This document shows, in pieces, positions 51,328 to 61,278 of a stretch of 64,000 nucleotides of DNA (position 1 is the first letter of the stretch; each line of letters starts with the position of its first letter). The notes beneath the pieces are model-generated. The model saw only the letters and a list, made by a program, of their open reading frames with translations, did no database searches and was not told the DNA's origin. The translations under genes were made by a program, and so were the position numbers. The DNA is taken from the NCBI RefSeq assembly GCF_038070005.1, contig NZ_JBBPCO010000009.1, positions 1 through 64,000 of the forward strand. The letters are read 5' to 3'. Source of the DNA: Thermithiobacillus plumbiphilus. Its GTDB lineage: Bacteria; Pseudomonadota; Gammaproteobacteria; Acidithiobacillales; Thermithiobacillaceae.

Positions 51328-52419
51328 ATGAGTACTGTCTCGGAATTGCAGGTCCAGACTGCCCTGAAGGAAGTACAGGATCCCTATGTCGGCAAGGATT
51401 TGGTCTCAGCCAACGAAGTAAAGCAGATCCGCGTCCAGGATGGCCGTGTCGAGGTCGACCTTGAACTGGGCTATCCAGCGAAGGGCGTCAGCGGTCGCTT
51501 CAGCAAGGACATCCAGCAGCGGGTGAGTGCCATCAGCGGCGTCCGCGAGGTCCTGGTGAATGTGCGCCAGAACATCCGCACGCATCAGGCCCAGAAGGGC
51601 GTCAAGCTGCTGCCGGGGATCAAGAACATCATTGCCGTGGCCTCCGGCAAGGGTGGCGTCGGCAAGTCCACCACTGCCGTGAATCTGGCGCTTGCCCTGG
51701 CTCACGATGGCGCCTCGGTCGGCATCCTCGACGCCGATATTTACGGGCCGAGCCAGCCGCGCATGCTCGGCATCAGTGGCAAGCCCACTTCCAAGGATGG
51801 CAAGAGCATCGAGCCCATGGAGAACCATGGCATCAAGGCCATGTCCATAGGTTTCCTGATCGACGAAGAGACCGCCATGATCTGGCGCGGTCCCATGGTG
51901 ACCCAGGCCCTGGAACAGCTGCTTTCAGATACCCGCTGGGGCGAACTGGATTATATGGTCATCGACCTGCCACCGGGCACGGGCGACACCCAGCTGACGC
52001 TTGCGCAGAAGATCCCCGTCACCGGGGCCGTGATCGTCACCACGCCGCAGGACGTGGCGCTGCTGGATGCTCGCAAGGGACTCAAGATGTTCGAGAAAGT
52101 GGGAATCCCCATCCTCGGCATCGTCGAGAACATGAGCTTCTACATCTGCCCCAAATGCGGCAACGAGGATGACATCTTCAGCCATGGCGGTGGCGAGCGC
52201 ATGGCCGAGCAGTACGAAGTGGACTTCCTGGGCGCCATTCCGCTGGATCGGCGCATCCGCAACGAGGCGGACGAGGGCAAGCCGACAGTGGCGGCCGAGC
52301 CGGGCTCGCGACTGGGCCAACTCTACCTGGAACTCGGGCGGCATGTGGCCGGCAAGCTGGCCGTGCAGTCGGTGGACTTCAGCCACAAGTTTCCGAATAT
52401 CGTCATCCAGAACAAATAA
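51328..52419 (+). CDS. apbC: Mrp/NBP35-family Fe-S cluster carrier ATPase
   Basis: A 363-residue protein: N-terminal MIP18-like domain (residues 1–85), deviant Walker A VASGKGGVGKSTTAVNLALA (~107), DADIYGPSQPRMLG, Walker B-like LDYMVIDLPPGTGDTQLTL, and the cluster-binding CxxC in FYICPKCGNEDDIF. ApbC/Mrp carries and delivers Fe-S clusters. Followed by dcd, the order seen in several Beta/Gammaproteobacteria. TTGGAGGGA precedes the ATG. Confidence 0.94.
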   Translation: MSTVSELQVQTALKEVQDPYVGKDLVSANEVKQIRVQDGRVEVDLELGYPAKGVSGRFSKDIQQRVSAISGVREVLVNVRQNIRTHQAQKGVKLLPGIKNIIAVASGKGGVGKSTTAVNLALALAHDGASVGILDADIYGPSQPRMLGISGKPTSKDGKSIEPMENHGIKAMSIGFLIDEETAMIWRGPMVTQALEQLLSDTRWGELDYMVIDLPPGTGDTQLTLAQKIPVTGAVIVTTPQDVALLDARKGLKMFEKVGIPILGIVENMSFYICPKCGNEDDIFSHGGGERMAEQYEVDFLGAIPLDRRIRNEADEGKPTVAAEPGSRLGQLYLELGRHVAGKLAVQSVDFSHKFPNIVIQNK

Positions 52420-52530
52420 GTGGCAACCGGCGACAGGCCGGGTTAATGGCAGATGGGGGTTGCTGGCGGCGCGGGTTCGCGCATGGCGGTAAACCCCCGC
52501 CCTTCTCCAGTCAGGCATTCCTGAGACAAT

Positions 52531-53097
<567 letters not shown>

Positions 53098-53118
53098 ATG
53101 TCCTGATAACGGGTCGGC

Positions 53119-53142
53119 AAGCCCCGCTTCGGCGGGGTTTTC
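53119..53142 (+). terminator. Rho-independent terminator after dcd
   Basis: Stem CCCCGC / GCGGGG closed by a TTCG tetraloop, flanked by AAG and TTTT. It overlaps the stop codon of the convergent yqhA-like gene by two bases and may serve both. Confidence 0.88.
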
Positions 53143-53698
53143 AATGTGATTCCGTGCGGCTTTCCGGCAGGTGCGTGCCAGAACCCTTGTGCGCGAAATA
53201 AAGCGCGAGTGAGACCAGCATGATGCCGATGGCGAAATAGAGCAGATCCAGAGGACCGGTGAAATCCATGCGCACCGAGCGCTCGAAGAAGGTCACGACC
53301 AGGATCATCAATACCACCTTGGCCAGGCGGTCCTTCAGATCATCGAGATTGCGGATGAACAGTACCCGGGAAGATGCATGGTCGCCAGCTGCCGCATCGA
53401 TCTTGCTGATGAACAGTTCGTAAAGGCCCAGTGCAAAGATCAGCATGACCGTGGCCAGCAGGTATCCATCCACCGCTGCAACAACATGCGCCACGGTTTC
53501 CGCGCGCAGGGTTTCCCGCGCATCCGTCGTGAGCGAAGCGTCGCCATAGTGCGTCACGTGCTGGATCAGGTAAAAGACGTCGACGCTGGTCATGTAAAAG
53601 AGCGCAAGGGATGCCGCCAGACTGGCGAGCACCGCAGTGAGCACGATCAAGCGGCTGTTCCAGAGAAATTTCTCGAATAGGTATTCTATGTTCTTCAT
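53141..53698 (-). CDS. YqhA/UPF0114-family membrane protein
   Basis: A 185-residue protein with four predicted membrane helices (residues ~15–37, ~75–97, ~130–150, ~155–172). The pattern FEKFLWNSRLIVLTAVLASL near the N-terminus and DLKDRLAKVVLMILVVTFFE match the YqhA/UPF0114 family of unknown function. Encoded alone, convergent with dcd. Confidence 0.82.
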   Translation of the reverse strand: MKNIEYLFEKFLWNSRLIVLTAVLASLAASLALFYMTSVDVFYLIQHVTHYGDASLTTDARETLRAETVAHVVAAVDGYLLATVMLIFALGLYELFISKIDAAAGDHASSRVLFIRNLDDLKDRLAKVVLMILVVTFFERSVRMDFTGPLDLLYFAIGIMLVSLALYFAHKGSGTHLPESRTESH

Positions 53699-53829
53699 GA
53701 TCCCCCCACAGTCGGCGCAAAAATATCAGGGCCGGGCAGGGGGTTCAAGACCTGCCTTCTGCGCTGACTGTACGCTGGCGGCGCAGCTCGCTACGACCGG
53801 CGTATCCGCAGGCTGCCGCCAGGCTCTCA

Positions 53830-54282
53830 TTACCTGCCGGTGCTGCCGAACCCGCCGCTGCCTCGTTCGCTCGATTCGAAGTCCGCGACGATCTTCAGCT
53901 CCGGCTGTGCGATCGGCACGATGATCATCTGCGCGATCCGATCACCGGGCGTGATGTGGATGGTCTCGCGACCCCGGTTCCAGGCGCTGATCAGGAGCGG
54001 ACCCTGATAGTCGGAGTCGATCAATCCGGTCAGATTGCCCAGCACCAGGCCCTGCTTGTGTCCAAGGCCAGAGCGTGGCAGCAGCAGGGCAGCATGGCCG
54101 GGGTCGCGCAGGTGCATGGCGAAACCTGCCGGAATGAGCTCGGCCTGTCCGGGTGCCAGCGCCAGCGGCGCCTCGATGCAGGCGCGCAGGTCCATGCCGG
54201 CGGAACCCGTTGTGGCATAGGCGGGCAGGGGCCAGACTTCACCAAGCCGGCTGTCCAGAATCTTGATTTCTATGACCTGCAT
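53830..54282 (-). CDS. dut: dUTP diphosphatase
   Basis: A 150-residue trimeric-type dUTPase with its five motifs: [36 protein letters not shown] (with catalytic Asp), [11 protein letters not shown] and the C-terminal [11 protein letters not shown] that closes on the active site. It hydrolyses dUTP to dUMP, keeping uracil out of DNA. ATG 54282 has GGAG five bases upstream; a GTG at 54288 overlapping the coaBC stop is possible. Co-transcribed with coaBC, a common proteobacterial pair. Confidence 0.95.
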   Translation of the reverse strand: MQVIEIKILDSRLGEVWPLPAYATTGSAGMDLRACIEAPLALAPGQAELIPAGFAMHLRDPGHAALLLPRSGLGHKQGLVLGNLTGLIDSDYQGPLLISAWNRGRETIHITPGDRIAQMIIVPIAQPELKIVADFESSERGSGGFGSTGR

Positions 54283-54284
54283 GT

Positions 54285-55523
54285 TCACTCCAGGGTCGGG
54301 GATGAAAGAAGGGAGGTAATGTGGGACACCAGTGCCCGGGCGAGCATGAGTTTGTCTGCGCGCCCAAGATCATGTGTGCCGCCGGCATCGATCAGTACCA
54401 GATGGTTGTCCTCGCTGCCAAAGCCGAGGCCGGCCTGGCTGACGTCATTGATGGCGATCAGGTCCACGCCCTTGGCCTGGTGTTTCGCGGCGCCGAGCGC
54501 CAGCGCGTCATGGGTCTGGGCGGCAAAGCCCACCACCAGTTTCGGACGCTGCGCATGTGCTGCGACCTCGGCCAGGATGTCGGGGTTGACGCAGAGTTCA
54601 AGCGGCCCCTGCAGGGCGGTCTTGGCCAGCTTGCGCGAGGCCTTTTGCGCCGGTCGGAAATCCGCCACGGCAGCCGTGGCGACAAGGATGTCCATTTCCG
54701 GCAAGCGGTCCAGCACGGCCGCGCGCATCTCCAGCGCGCTTTCCACCCGAACCACCCGTACACCGGTCGGCGGATTCAGGGAGGTGGGGCCGCTGACGAG
54801 CGTGACCGCGGCGCCGGCTTCCGCCAGGGCCTGCGCCACGGCGTAGCCCTGTCTGCCGCTGGAGCGATTGGTGATCCCTCTGGCGGGGTCGATGGCCTCC
54901 CAGGTCGGCCCTGCGGTCACCAGCGCATGTCGTCCCGCCAGCGGCTTTGGCGCCAGATGCAGGCGCAGCAGCGACACCAGTTCCAGCGGCTCCAGCATGC
55001 GTCCCGGTCCGGTTTCGCTGCAGGCCTGCACGCCTTCGGCCGGCCCCAGAAGCAGTACTCCGTCCGCCAGCAACCGGGCAGCATTGCGTTGCGTGGCCGG
55101 ATGCCGCCACATCTGCTGGTTCATGGCCGGGGCCAGCAGCGGGCGGCGCGGGCTCGCCAGTACCAGGGTGCTCAGCAGATCATCCGCCATGCCCTGGGCC
55201 AGTCGCGCCATCAGATCCGCCGTGGCCGGCGCAACCAGGATGGCATCGGCCCAGCGCGAAAGTGCGATGTGATCCATGCCCGCCTCGGCCGCCGGATCGA
55301 ACAGCTCGCCGCGCACCGGTCGACCACTGACTGCCTGGAGGGCCAGTGGTGTCACGAACTCGCGCGCCGCGTGCGTCATCACCACCTGCACCTCGGCCCC
55401 GGCTTCACGCAAGCGCCGGCAAAGCTCAGGCGTCTTGTAGGCCGCAATGCCGCCACCGACGCCCAGAAGAATCCGTTTGCCGTGGAGGGGATCTTTCATG
55501 CTAGAGTGAATATTGCTGGTCAT
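54285..55523 (-). CDS. coaBC: Bifunctional phosphopantothenoylcysteine decarboxylase/synthetase CoaBC
   Basis: A 412-residue fusion. CoaC half: [40 protein letters not shown] and [17 protein letters not shown] (the PxMNxxMW motif). CoaB half: [40 protein letters not shown] and a C-terminal [12 protein letters not shown] region. It makes phosphopantetheine precursor in coenzyme A synthesis. Start taken at 55523; ATG 55499 is also possible. Divergent from radC with only 28 bp between starts. Confidence 0.93.
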   Translation of the reverse strand: MTSNIHSSMKDPLHGKRILLGVGGGIAAYKTPELCRRLREAGAEVQVVMTHAAREFVTPLALQAVSGRPVRGELFDPAAEAGMDHIALSRWADAILVAPATADLMARLAQGMADDLLSTLVLASPRRPLLAPAMNQQMWRHPATQRNAARLLADGVLLLGPAEGVQACSETGPGRMLEPLELVSLLRLHLAPKPLAGRHALVTAGPTWEAIDPARGITNRSSGRQGYAVAQALAEAGAAVTLVSGPTSLNPPTGVRVVRVESALEMRAAVLDRLPEMDILVATAAVADFRPAQKASRKLAKTALQGPLELCVNPDILAEVAAHAQRPKLVVGFAAQTHDALALGAAKHQAKGVDLIAINDVSQAGLGFGSEDNHLVLIDAGGTHDLGRADKLMLARALVSHITSLLSSPTLE

Positions 55524-55551
55524 GGCATCAGTTTAAGGGAGGAAGCCAAAG

Positions 55552-56226
55552 ATGGCTATTCGGGACTGGCCGGAAGGTGAGCGGCCCCGGGAAAAGCTGC
55601 TGGCGATGGGGGCTGCGGCCCTGAGCGACGCGGAACTGCTCGCGATCTTCTTGCGCACCGGCGTGTCGGGAAAAAGTGCCGTGGATCTCGCGCGCGAGCT
55701 CCTGCAGCGCTTTGGCGGCGTGCGCGAGCTGCTGGGCGCCGAATGCAAGTCCTTTTGCGAAGGACAGGGCCTGGGGACTGCCAAGTACGCCCAGCTGCAG
55801 GCAGTGCTCGAGCTGGCACGCCGCCATCTGTCCCAGGCCCTGCAGCGTGGCGAGCCGCTGTCCTCGCCGAAAGCCGCCGGCCAGTATCTCCATGCCTGTC
55901 TGCGCGACAGCAGTCGCGAGGTGTTTGCCTGCCTCTTTCTTGACACCCGGCATCGCGTCATCCGCTATGAGGAGTTGTTTTTCGGGACCATCGACAGCGC
56001 CGTGGTGCATGCCCGGGAGGTGGTGCGCCGCGCCCTCAGCCATAATGCCGCGGCGGTCATCTTCGCGCACAATCATCCCTCGGGGCTGGCCGAGCCGAGC
56101 CTCGCCGACATCCAGCTCACCCGACATCTGGCCGACGCCCTGGCGCTCGTGGACATTCGCGTGCTTGACCATCTGGTGGTCGGCGACGGAGAGCCTGTGT
56201 CCCTGCAGGAGCGTGGTGGCTGGTAG
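55552..56226 (+). CDS. radC: RadC/YicR family JAB-domain protein
   Basis: A 224-residue protein: N-terminal UPF0758 helix-hairpin-helix region ([20 protein letters not shown]) and a C-terminal MPN/JAB metalloprotease-like domain with the motif [20 protein letters not shown] (HxHP...SxxD). RadC proteins are widespread, with an unsettled role; an original DNA-repair claim was withdrawn for E. coli. GGGAGGAAG lies upstream of the ATG. Followed 3 bp later by dgkA. Confidence 0.92.
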   Translation: MAIRDWPEGERPREKLLAMGAAALSDAELLAIFLRTGVSGKSAVDLARELLQRFGGVRELLGAECKSFCEGQGLGTAKYAQLQAVLELARRHLSQALQRGEPLSSPKAAGQYLHACLRDSSREVFACLFLDTRHRVIRYEELFFGTIDSAVVHAREVVRRALSHNAAAVIFAHNHPSGLAEPSLADIQLTRHLADALALVDIRVLDHLVVGDGEPVSLQERGGW

Positions 56227-56229
56227 GAT

Positions 56230-56580
56230 ATGAAAGGCAAGCCATTTCACATGCGCGCGGGATTTGCCCTGGCAGGACTCCGGGCCGCATGGTCCCTTGA
56301 ATCAAGTTTCCGGACCCAGGTGCTGGCGGCCCTGGCCGCGCTGGTCCTGTTGTTCGCGTTACAGCCGCCGGTCATCTGGTGGGCGCTAGTGCTGGTGGTC
56401 ATTGCCTTCATTCTGGCCGCGGAACTGTTCAACACGGCACTCGAGCATCTTGCGGATCATCTGCATCCCGAGCAACATCCAAAGATCAGGCTGGCCAAGG
56501 ACTGCGCCGCCGCCGCAGTGCTGGTCCTGAGCATGGCCGCTTTAGGACTTTCGGCACTTATGCTGTGGCAGTTTTTATAG
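56230..56580 (+). CDS. dgkA: Diacylglycerol kinase DgkA
   Basis: A 116-residue protein with three membrane helices and the family core: FNTALEHLADHL in AELFNTALEHLADHLHPEQH (catalytic Glu, metal site) and RLAKDCAAAAVLVLSM. It phosphorylates diacylglycerol released from phospholipid turnover. Starts 3 bp after radC and is probably co-transcribed. Confidence 0.88.
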   Translation: MKGKPFHMRAGFALAGLRAAWSLESSFRTQVLAALAALVLLFALQPPVIWWALVLVVIAFILAAELFNTALEHLADHLHPEQHPKIRLAKDCAAAAVLVLSMAALGLSALMLWQFL

Positions 56581-56735
56581 AAACATGAGCTATTCTGCGA
56601 ATGGATGGGGATATCTGTCCGTGCCGATTTCAGCTGCTTGGATGTGCTGGATACCGGCCTGAGTGAACGTGTCCTCCAAGGCTCTCCTGGTAAAGGAAAT
56701 TGGCCACTCTCATTAAAATCAAAAAGGAGAACTGC

Positions 56736-57089
56736 GTGAGCGCCAATCTCGCCCTGGGAATCATCGCGGTTGTCATGGTGTCATTTCTCATACTTGGCAT
56801 TTTGCTTGCCATAGCCGTGTGGCGGACCCTGAGCACTTCCATGCGTCTGGCGCAACGGGTCGAGCAGGAGCTCAGTCCGCTGGTATTCGATCTGCGCATC
56901 ATCGTCAATGACATGAAACGGGCAGGGGAGAGTACCCAGCAGCAGGTTCGGCGGATGGAGAATACCGTCCATTATGTCAGCAGTAGTGTCATGGATGCCA
57001 CCGATGCCATGCTGGCCCCGGTCCAGCGCTTTCGTACCTGGACGCGGGCAGCGTCCACCGGCGTGCGGTATTTTTTCCGGCGTAGCTGA
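56736..57089 (+). CDS. DUF948-like membrane-anchored coiled-coil protein
   Basis: A 117-residue protein with an N-terminal membrane helix (LGIIAVVMVSFLILGILLAI) and a soluble helical domain with heptads (AQRVEQELSPLVFDLRIIVN) ending in a basic tail RYFFRRS. Resembles DUF948 (YoxC-like) envelope proteins, which often pair with YtxH genes as here. GTG start with AAGGAGA five bases upstream; a TTG further upstream at 56700 is less likely. Function unknown. Confidence 0.72.
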   Translation: MSANLALGIIAVVMVSFLILGILLAIAVWRTLSTSMRLAQRVEQELSPLVFDLRIIVNDMKRAGESTQQQVRRMENTVHYVSSSVMDATDAMLAPVQRFRTWTRAASTGVRYFFRRS

Positions 57090-57128
57090 ATTCCCCGCGT
57101 CCGGCCACCATCACAAGGAGCCATAATT

Positions 57129-57491
57129 ATGAATACAACGGGCAGTTTTGTTTTGGGTGTTTTGGTTGGTGCCACAGCCGCGCTTCTTTTTTCTCCCAGA
57201 ACGGGTGCGCAAACCCGTGAAGAACTGCGTCGCACCATGGACAAGGGGCGTGAACAGGTGGGCAGCAAAGGGGCAGCGGCACAGCTGCGTCTGACAGAAA
57301 TGGTCCACGACATTCAGGAAAAGACCAAGGAACTCATGAACGTCGGTGGCGAGGTGGCCGAGGCCAAGCGTCAGGACCTCATGGAGGCCATTCAGGTTGC
57401 CAAGCGTGCCCTGGCCGAGGAAAGGGAGATCCTCATGCGCAACCACCGTGAGCGGCGCATGGCCTTTGAGGATGCCGCCAACGAAGAATAG
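57129..57491 (+). CDS. YtxH-domain protein
   Basis: A 120-residue protein beginning GSFVLGVLVGATAALLFSPR then TGAQTREELR, the YtxH signature (Gly-rich helix followed by SPRSG..TR). The rest is a long charged helix. YtxH proteins are general-stress-associated membrane proteins in Firmicutes. AAGGAGCC precedes the ATG. Paired with the DUF948-like gene 39 bp upstream. Confidence 0.78.
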   Translation: MNTTGSFVLGVLVGATAALLFSPRTGAQTREELRRTMDKGREQVGSKGAAAQLRLTEMVHDIQEKTKELMNVGGEVAEAKRQDLMEAIQVAKRALAEEREILMRNHRERRMAFEDAANEE

Positions 57492-57659
57492 TTTGCCAGC
57501 GCAGCCCGATTTCGGGCTTGCCCTTCCATCTGAAGGGGCTACCCGGAGCAGTGGCTCCCGGGTGCCCTCCCGGCCTTCCTTCTGGCATTTCCCCTGCATC
57601 CGGCATAGACTAACAGGCTTGTCACCTGGCCCCATCCCGGTCCGGTTTTCACCTGTTGC

Positions 57660-57744
<85 letters not shown>

Positions 57745-57852
57745 GTCTTTTTCGTCCAGACGGGACCACGATGCCTTGTGGCCCCGTATCTCTGTGGTTA
57801 TCATTGCCTATTACCGCCTACAAACACCTTTTGTTCTGGATGAGGATGAATG

Positions 57853-59145
57853 ATGCAAGTTTCTGTTGAAACCAGTGGGTCACTGGAAAAGCGCTTGAGA
57901 ATCACGGTTCCGGCGGCCGAAGTGGAAACTGCCCTGAGCAGCCGCCTGCGCAATCTGGCCTCTTCCACAAGGATTCCAGGCTTTCGCCCCGGCAAGGTTC
58001 CGATGAGGCTGATCGAACAGCGCTTCGGTGGCCAGGCGCTGATGGATACTTACGACGACATCATCAATCGCACCTATCCAAAGGCGGTTTCCGAACAGGG
58101 CTTCCGGCCGGTTGACCGGCCCAGCATCAATGTCGAAAGTGGTGGGCGTGGGCAGGACTTTTCCTTCCTGGCCACTTTCGAGGTATTTCCCGAGTTCGAG
58201 CCGAATCTCGGTGATGAGGAGATCGAGCGTCAGCGCGCGGACATCACCGATGCCGACGTGGATCGCACCCTGCAGATCCTGCAGGAGCAGCGGCGCACCT
58301 TCGAGAGCGTGGACCGCCCGGCGGAAATGGGCGATCAGGTCATCATCGATTTCAAGGGCTTTGTCAATGACGAGCCCTTTGCCGGTGGCGAGGCGCAGGG
58401 CTTCGGGCTGATCCTGGGCTCCGGTCGCACCATCGAGGGTTTCGAATCCGGGCTGATCGGTGCTGCCGCGGGTGAGTCACGCCAGGTGGATGTCACCTTC
58501 CCGGAGGACTACGGCAATACCGAACTGGCCGGCAAGCAGGCACGCTTCGAGATCACCGTGCAGGCCGTGCTGGCCCCGAAGCTGCCGGAAATCGATGGCG
58601 ATTTCGCGCGCTCCCTGGGCGTGGAAGATGGCAGCGTGGAAACACTGCGCAGCGAAGTCCGTGAAAACCTCGCCCATGAGGCCGAGCGGGCCAGCCGGTC
58701 CCGGGCAAAGAGTGCCGTGCTGGACCTGCTGGTCAGGGCCAACGAGAACGTCGACCTGCCCAAGGCCCTGCTCGACGCCGAGGAGCAGCGTCTGCGCCAG
58801 TCGAACCGCGCGCAGCCCGGTGAGGATGAGGCAGCGGCCGAGCAGAAGCTCAAGGAGCTTGCGCGTCAGCGCGTCAGGCTGGGCCTGGTGATCTCCGAGA
58901 TCGTCCGTCGCAATGAGCTGCGTGTCGACAATGATACCGTGCGTCAGGAGATCGAGCGGGTCGCCAGCCAGTATCAGGATCCAGGTCAGGTGATGTCCTG
59001 GTATCTCCAGAATCCGGAACGTCTGGCCGAAATCGAGTCCATGGTCCTTGAGGATCTTGTAGTGGACTGGGTTTTGACCCATGCTAAGACAAAAGACCAG
59101 ACGGTGTCCTTCAACCAACTGATAGGGCGTCCGGAAACCGCTTGA
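57853..59145 (+). CDS. tig: Trigger factor
   Basis: A 430-residue ribosome-bound chaperone and prolyl isomerase. N-terminal ribosome-binding domain starts MQVSVETSGSLEKRL and carries the GFRPGKVPMRLIEQRFG signature (FRxGKxP). The FKBP domain lies at ~150–245 (GDQVIIDFKGFVN...GFESGLIGAAAGE). The C-terminal helical chaperone arm follows. ATG 57853 matches the usual MQVS start and has AGGA upstream; ATG 57850 directly before it is possible. Heads tig-clpP-clpX-lon. Confidence 0.96.
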   Translation: MQVSVETSGSLEKRLRITVPAAEVETALSSRLRNLASSTRIPGFRPGKVPMRLIEQRFGGQALMDTYDDIINRTYPKAVSEQGFRPVDRPSINVESGGRGQDFSFLATFEVFPEFEPNLGDEEIERQRADITDADVDRTLQILQEQRRTFESVDRPAEMGDQVIIDFKGFVNDEPFAGGEAQGFGLILGSGRTIEGFESGLIGAAAGESRQVDVTFPEDYGNTELAGKQARFEITVQAVLAPKLPEIDGDFARSLGVEDGSVETLRSEVRENLAHEAERASRSRAKSAVLDLLVRANENVDLPKALLDAEEQRLRQSNRAQPGEDEAAAEQKLKELARQRVRLGLVISEIVRRNELRVDNDTVRQEIERVASQYQDPGQVMSWYLQNPERLAEIESMVLEDLVVDWVLTHAKTKDQTVSFNQLIGRPETA

Positions 59146-59181
59146 TCCGGTTTCCTGCCCAGTAATGACGAGGCCTCCCCG

Positions 59182-59823
59182 ATGAAATACATATCCCAGG
59201 ATCGACTGGCTCCCCCTGTTCAGGATCTCGGCCTCGTGCCGATGGTCATCGAGCAGACCGGTCGTGGCGAGCGGGCCTATGACATCTACTCCCGGATGCT
59301 CAAGGAGCGCGTCATTTTTCTCGTTGGTCCGGTGGAAGACCACATGGCCAACCTGATCGTCGCCCAGCTGCTGTTCCTTGAGGCGGAAAATCCGGACAAG
59401 GACATCTATATCTATATCAACAGCCCTGGCGGTTCCGTGACTGCTGGCATGGCCATCTATGACACCATGCAGTTCATTCGTCCCCAGGTCGGTACCGTCT
59501 GTATCGGTCAGGCGGCCAGCATGGGCGCGGTGCTGCTGGCGGCAGGCGCCAAGGGCAAGCGTTTTGCCCTGCCCAATGCCCGGATCATGGTCCATCAGCC
59601 TTCCGGCGGTTTCCAGGGACAGGCCATGGATATTGAAATCCATACCAAGGAGATCCTGCGGATTCGGGAACGACTCAATCAAATCCTAGTCCAACACACA
59701 GGACAGCCTTATGAACGCATCGACCGGGACACCGAGCGCGACTACTTCATGTCCAGCGAGGAGTCAGTCAATTACGGAATCATCGATGCCGTGATGGCGC
59801 ACCGTGACTTGAAAACGGACTAA
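59182..59823 (+). CDS. clpP: ATP-dependent Clp protease proteolytic subunit
   Basis: A 213-residue serine protease: [20 protein letters not shown] at the N-terminus, catalytic Ser in [16 protein letters not shown] (~residue 112), His in [12 protein letters not shown] (~137), and Asp in [10 protein letters not shown]. It forms the tetradecameric chamber fed by ClpX, encoded 15 bp downstream. Short N-terminal propeptide likely processed. Confidence 0.97.
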   Translation: MKYISQDRLAPPVQDLGLVPMVIEQTGRGERAYDIYSRMLKERVIFLVGPVEDHMANLIVAQLLFLEAENPDKDIYIYINSPGGSVTAGMAIYDTMQFIRPQVGTVCIGQAASMGAVLLAAGAKGKRFALPNARIMVHQPSGGFQGQAMDIEIHTKEILRIRERLNQILVQHTGQPYERIDRDTERDYFMSSEESVNYGIIDAVMAHRDLKTD

Positions 59824-59838
59824 GAGAAGGAAACCGAT

Positions 59839-61110
59839 ATGGCGAGCAAAGATGGCAAGAGCGGTGAGAAGCTCTTATATTGTTCCTTTTGCGGGAAGAG
59901 CCAGCACGAAGTGCGCAAGCTGATTGCCGGTCCATCGGTGTTTATCTGTGATGAATGCGTGGAACTGTGCAATGACATCATCAAGGACGAGGTGCAGGAA
60001 GAGGTTTCCCGGCAGGCCGGCAGCCACCTTCCCAAGCCCGTCGAGATCCGTCAGATCCTCGATGAGTACGTCATTGGCCAGGAGCCGGCCAAGAAAGTGC
60101 TCTCCGTGGCTGTGTACAACCACTACAAGCGTCTGGACCGGGTCGGCAAGGAAGATGGCGTCGAACTGGCCAAGAGCAACATCCTGCTGATCGGCCCGAC
60201 GGGTTCCGGCAAGACCCTGCTGGCCCAGACCCTGGCCAGGCTGCTGAACGTACCCTTCGCCATTGCCGATGCCACCACCCTCACCGAGGCTGGCTACGTC
60301 GGCGAGGACGTGGAGAACATCATCCAGAAACTGCTGCAGAAATGCGACTATGATCTGGAAAAGGCCCAGACCGGGATCGTCTACATCGACGAGATCGACA
60401 AGATCTCGCGCAAGGCCGAAAATCCCAGCATCACCCGCGATGTGTCCGGTGAAGGCGTGCAGCAGGCTCTGCTCAAGCTGATCGAGGGTACCGTGGCCTC
60501 CGTCCCGCCCCAGGGTGGGCGCAAGCATCCGCAGCAGGAGTTCCTGCAGGTGGATACCACCAATATCCTCTTCATCTGTGGCGGTGCTTTCAGCGGATTG
60601 GACCGCATCATCGGCCAGCGTTCCGAGAAGGGCGGCATCGGTTTCGGCGCCAAGGTCAAGGGCAAGGAAGAGAGCAAGAATCTGGGCGAGGTCCTCAAGG
60701 AGCTCGAGCCGGAGGATCTGATCAAGTACGGACTGATTCCCGAGTTCGTCGGGCGTTTGCCGGTGGTGGCGACGCTCGAGGAACTCGATGAGGACGCCCT
60801 GATCACCATTCTGACCGAGCCGAAGAACGCGCTGGTGAAGCAGTACCAGAAGCTCTTCAGCCTGGAAGGCGTGGAGCTGGAGTTCAGGCCGGAGGCGCTG
60901 CGCGCCATTGCACGCAAGGCCCTGATCCGCAAGACCGGCGCCCGTGGACTGCGCTCCATTCTCGAGCACGTCCTGCTTGACACCATGTATGAATTGCCTT
61001 CTATGCAGGGTGTGAAGAAGGTGGTGATCGATGCCGCCGTGATCGACGCGAATGGCAGTCCGCTGCTGATTTACGAGGAAGGTGAGAATCGGGCGGATGC
61101 CAATGCCTGA
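59839..61110 (+). CDS. clpX: ATP-dependent Clp protease ATP-binding subunit ClpX
   Basis: A 423-residue AAA+ unfoldase. N-terminal zinc-binding domain with four Cys ([11 protein letters not shown] and [10 protein letters not shown]), Walker [21 protein letters not shown] (~119), Walker [11 protein letters not shown], and the ClpP-contacting IGF loop ([10 protein letters not shown]). It unfolds substrates for ClpP. Directly follows clpP and precedes a strong terminator, so lon has its own promoter. Confidence 0.97.
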   Translation: MASKDGKSGEKLLYCSFCGKSQHEVRKLIAGPSVFICDECVELCNDIIKDEVQEEVSRQAGSHLPKPVEIRQILDEYVIGQEPAKKVLSVAVYNHYKRLDRVGKEDGVELAKSNILLIGPTGSGKTLLAQTLARLLNVPFAIADATTLTEAGYVGEDVENIIQKLLQKCDYDLEKAQTGIVYIDEIDKISRKAENPSITRDVSGEGVQQALLKLIEGTVASVPPQGGRKHPQQEFLQVDTTNILFICGGAFSGLDRIIGQRSEKGGIGFGAKVKGKEESKNLGEVLKELEPEDLIKYGLIPEFVGRLPVVATLEELDEDALITILTEPKNALVKQYQKLFSLEGVELEFRPEALRAIARKALIRKTGARGLRSILEHVLLDTMYELPSMQGVKKVVIDAAVIDANGSPLLIYEEGENRADANA

Positions 61111-61181
61111 AGCCTTGCGGATGAAGGCCTCCGTTGTCTGACACGGCTGATCTTCCGCAGGGTCGAGGCCGATAATCCTGA

Positions 61182-61209
61182 AATGCCGGCCTGGAGCCGG
61201 CATTTTTTT
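61182..61209 (+). terminator. Rho-independent terminator after clpX
   Basis: A perfect 8-bp stem ATGCCGGC / GCCGGCAT, loop CTGGA, then seven T. 71 bp after the clpX stop. Confidence 0.92.
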
Positions 61210-61278
61210 CAAGCAATCTTGAAAATGACTGCCATAGCCTCCATCTAGGCAGAGCAATCAGAACCAAGAGGTGCATTT

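Noticed and set aside
59875-61257. 460-codon minus-strand open frame opposite clpX
   Set aside because: Shadow of clpX; it also crosses the clpX terminator.
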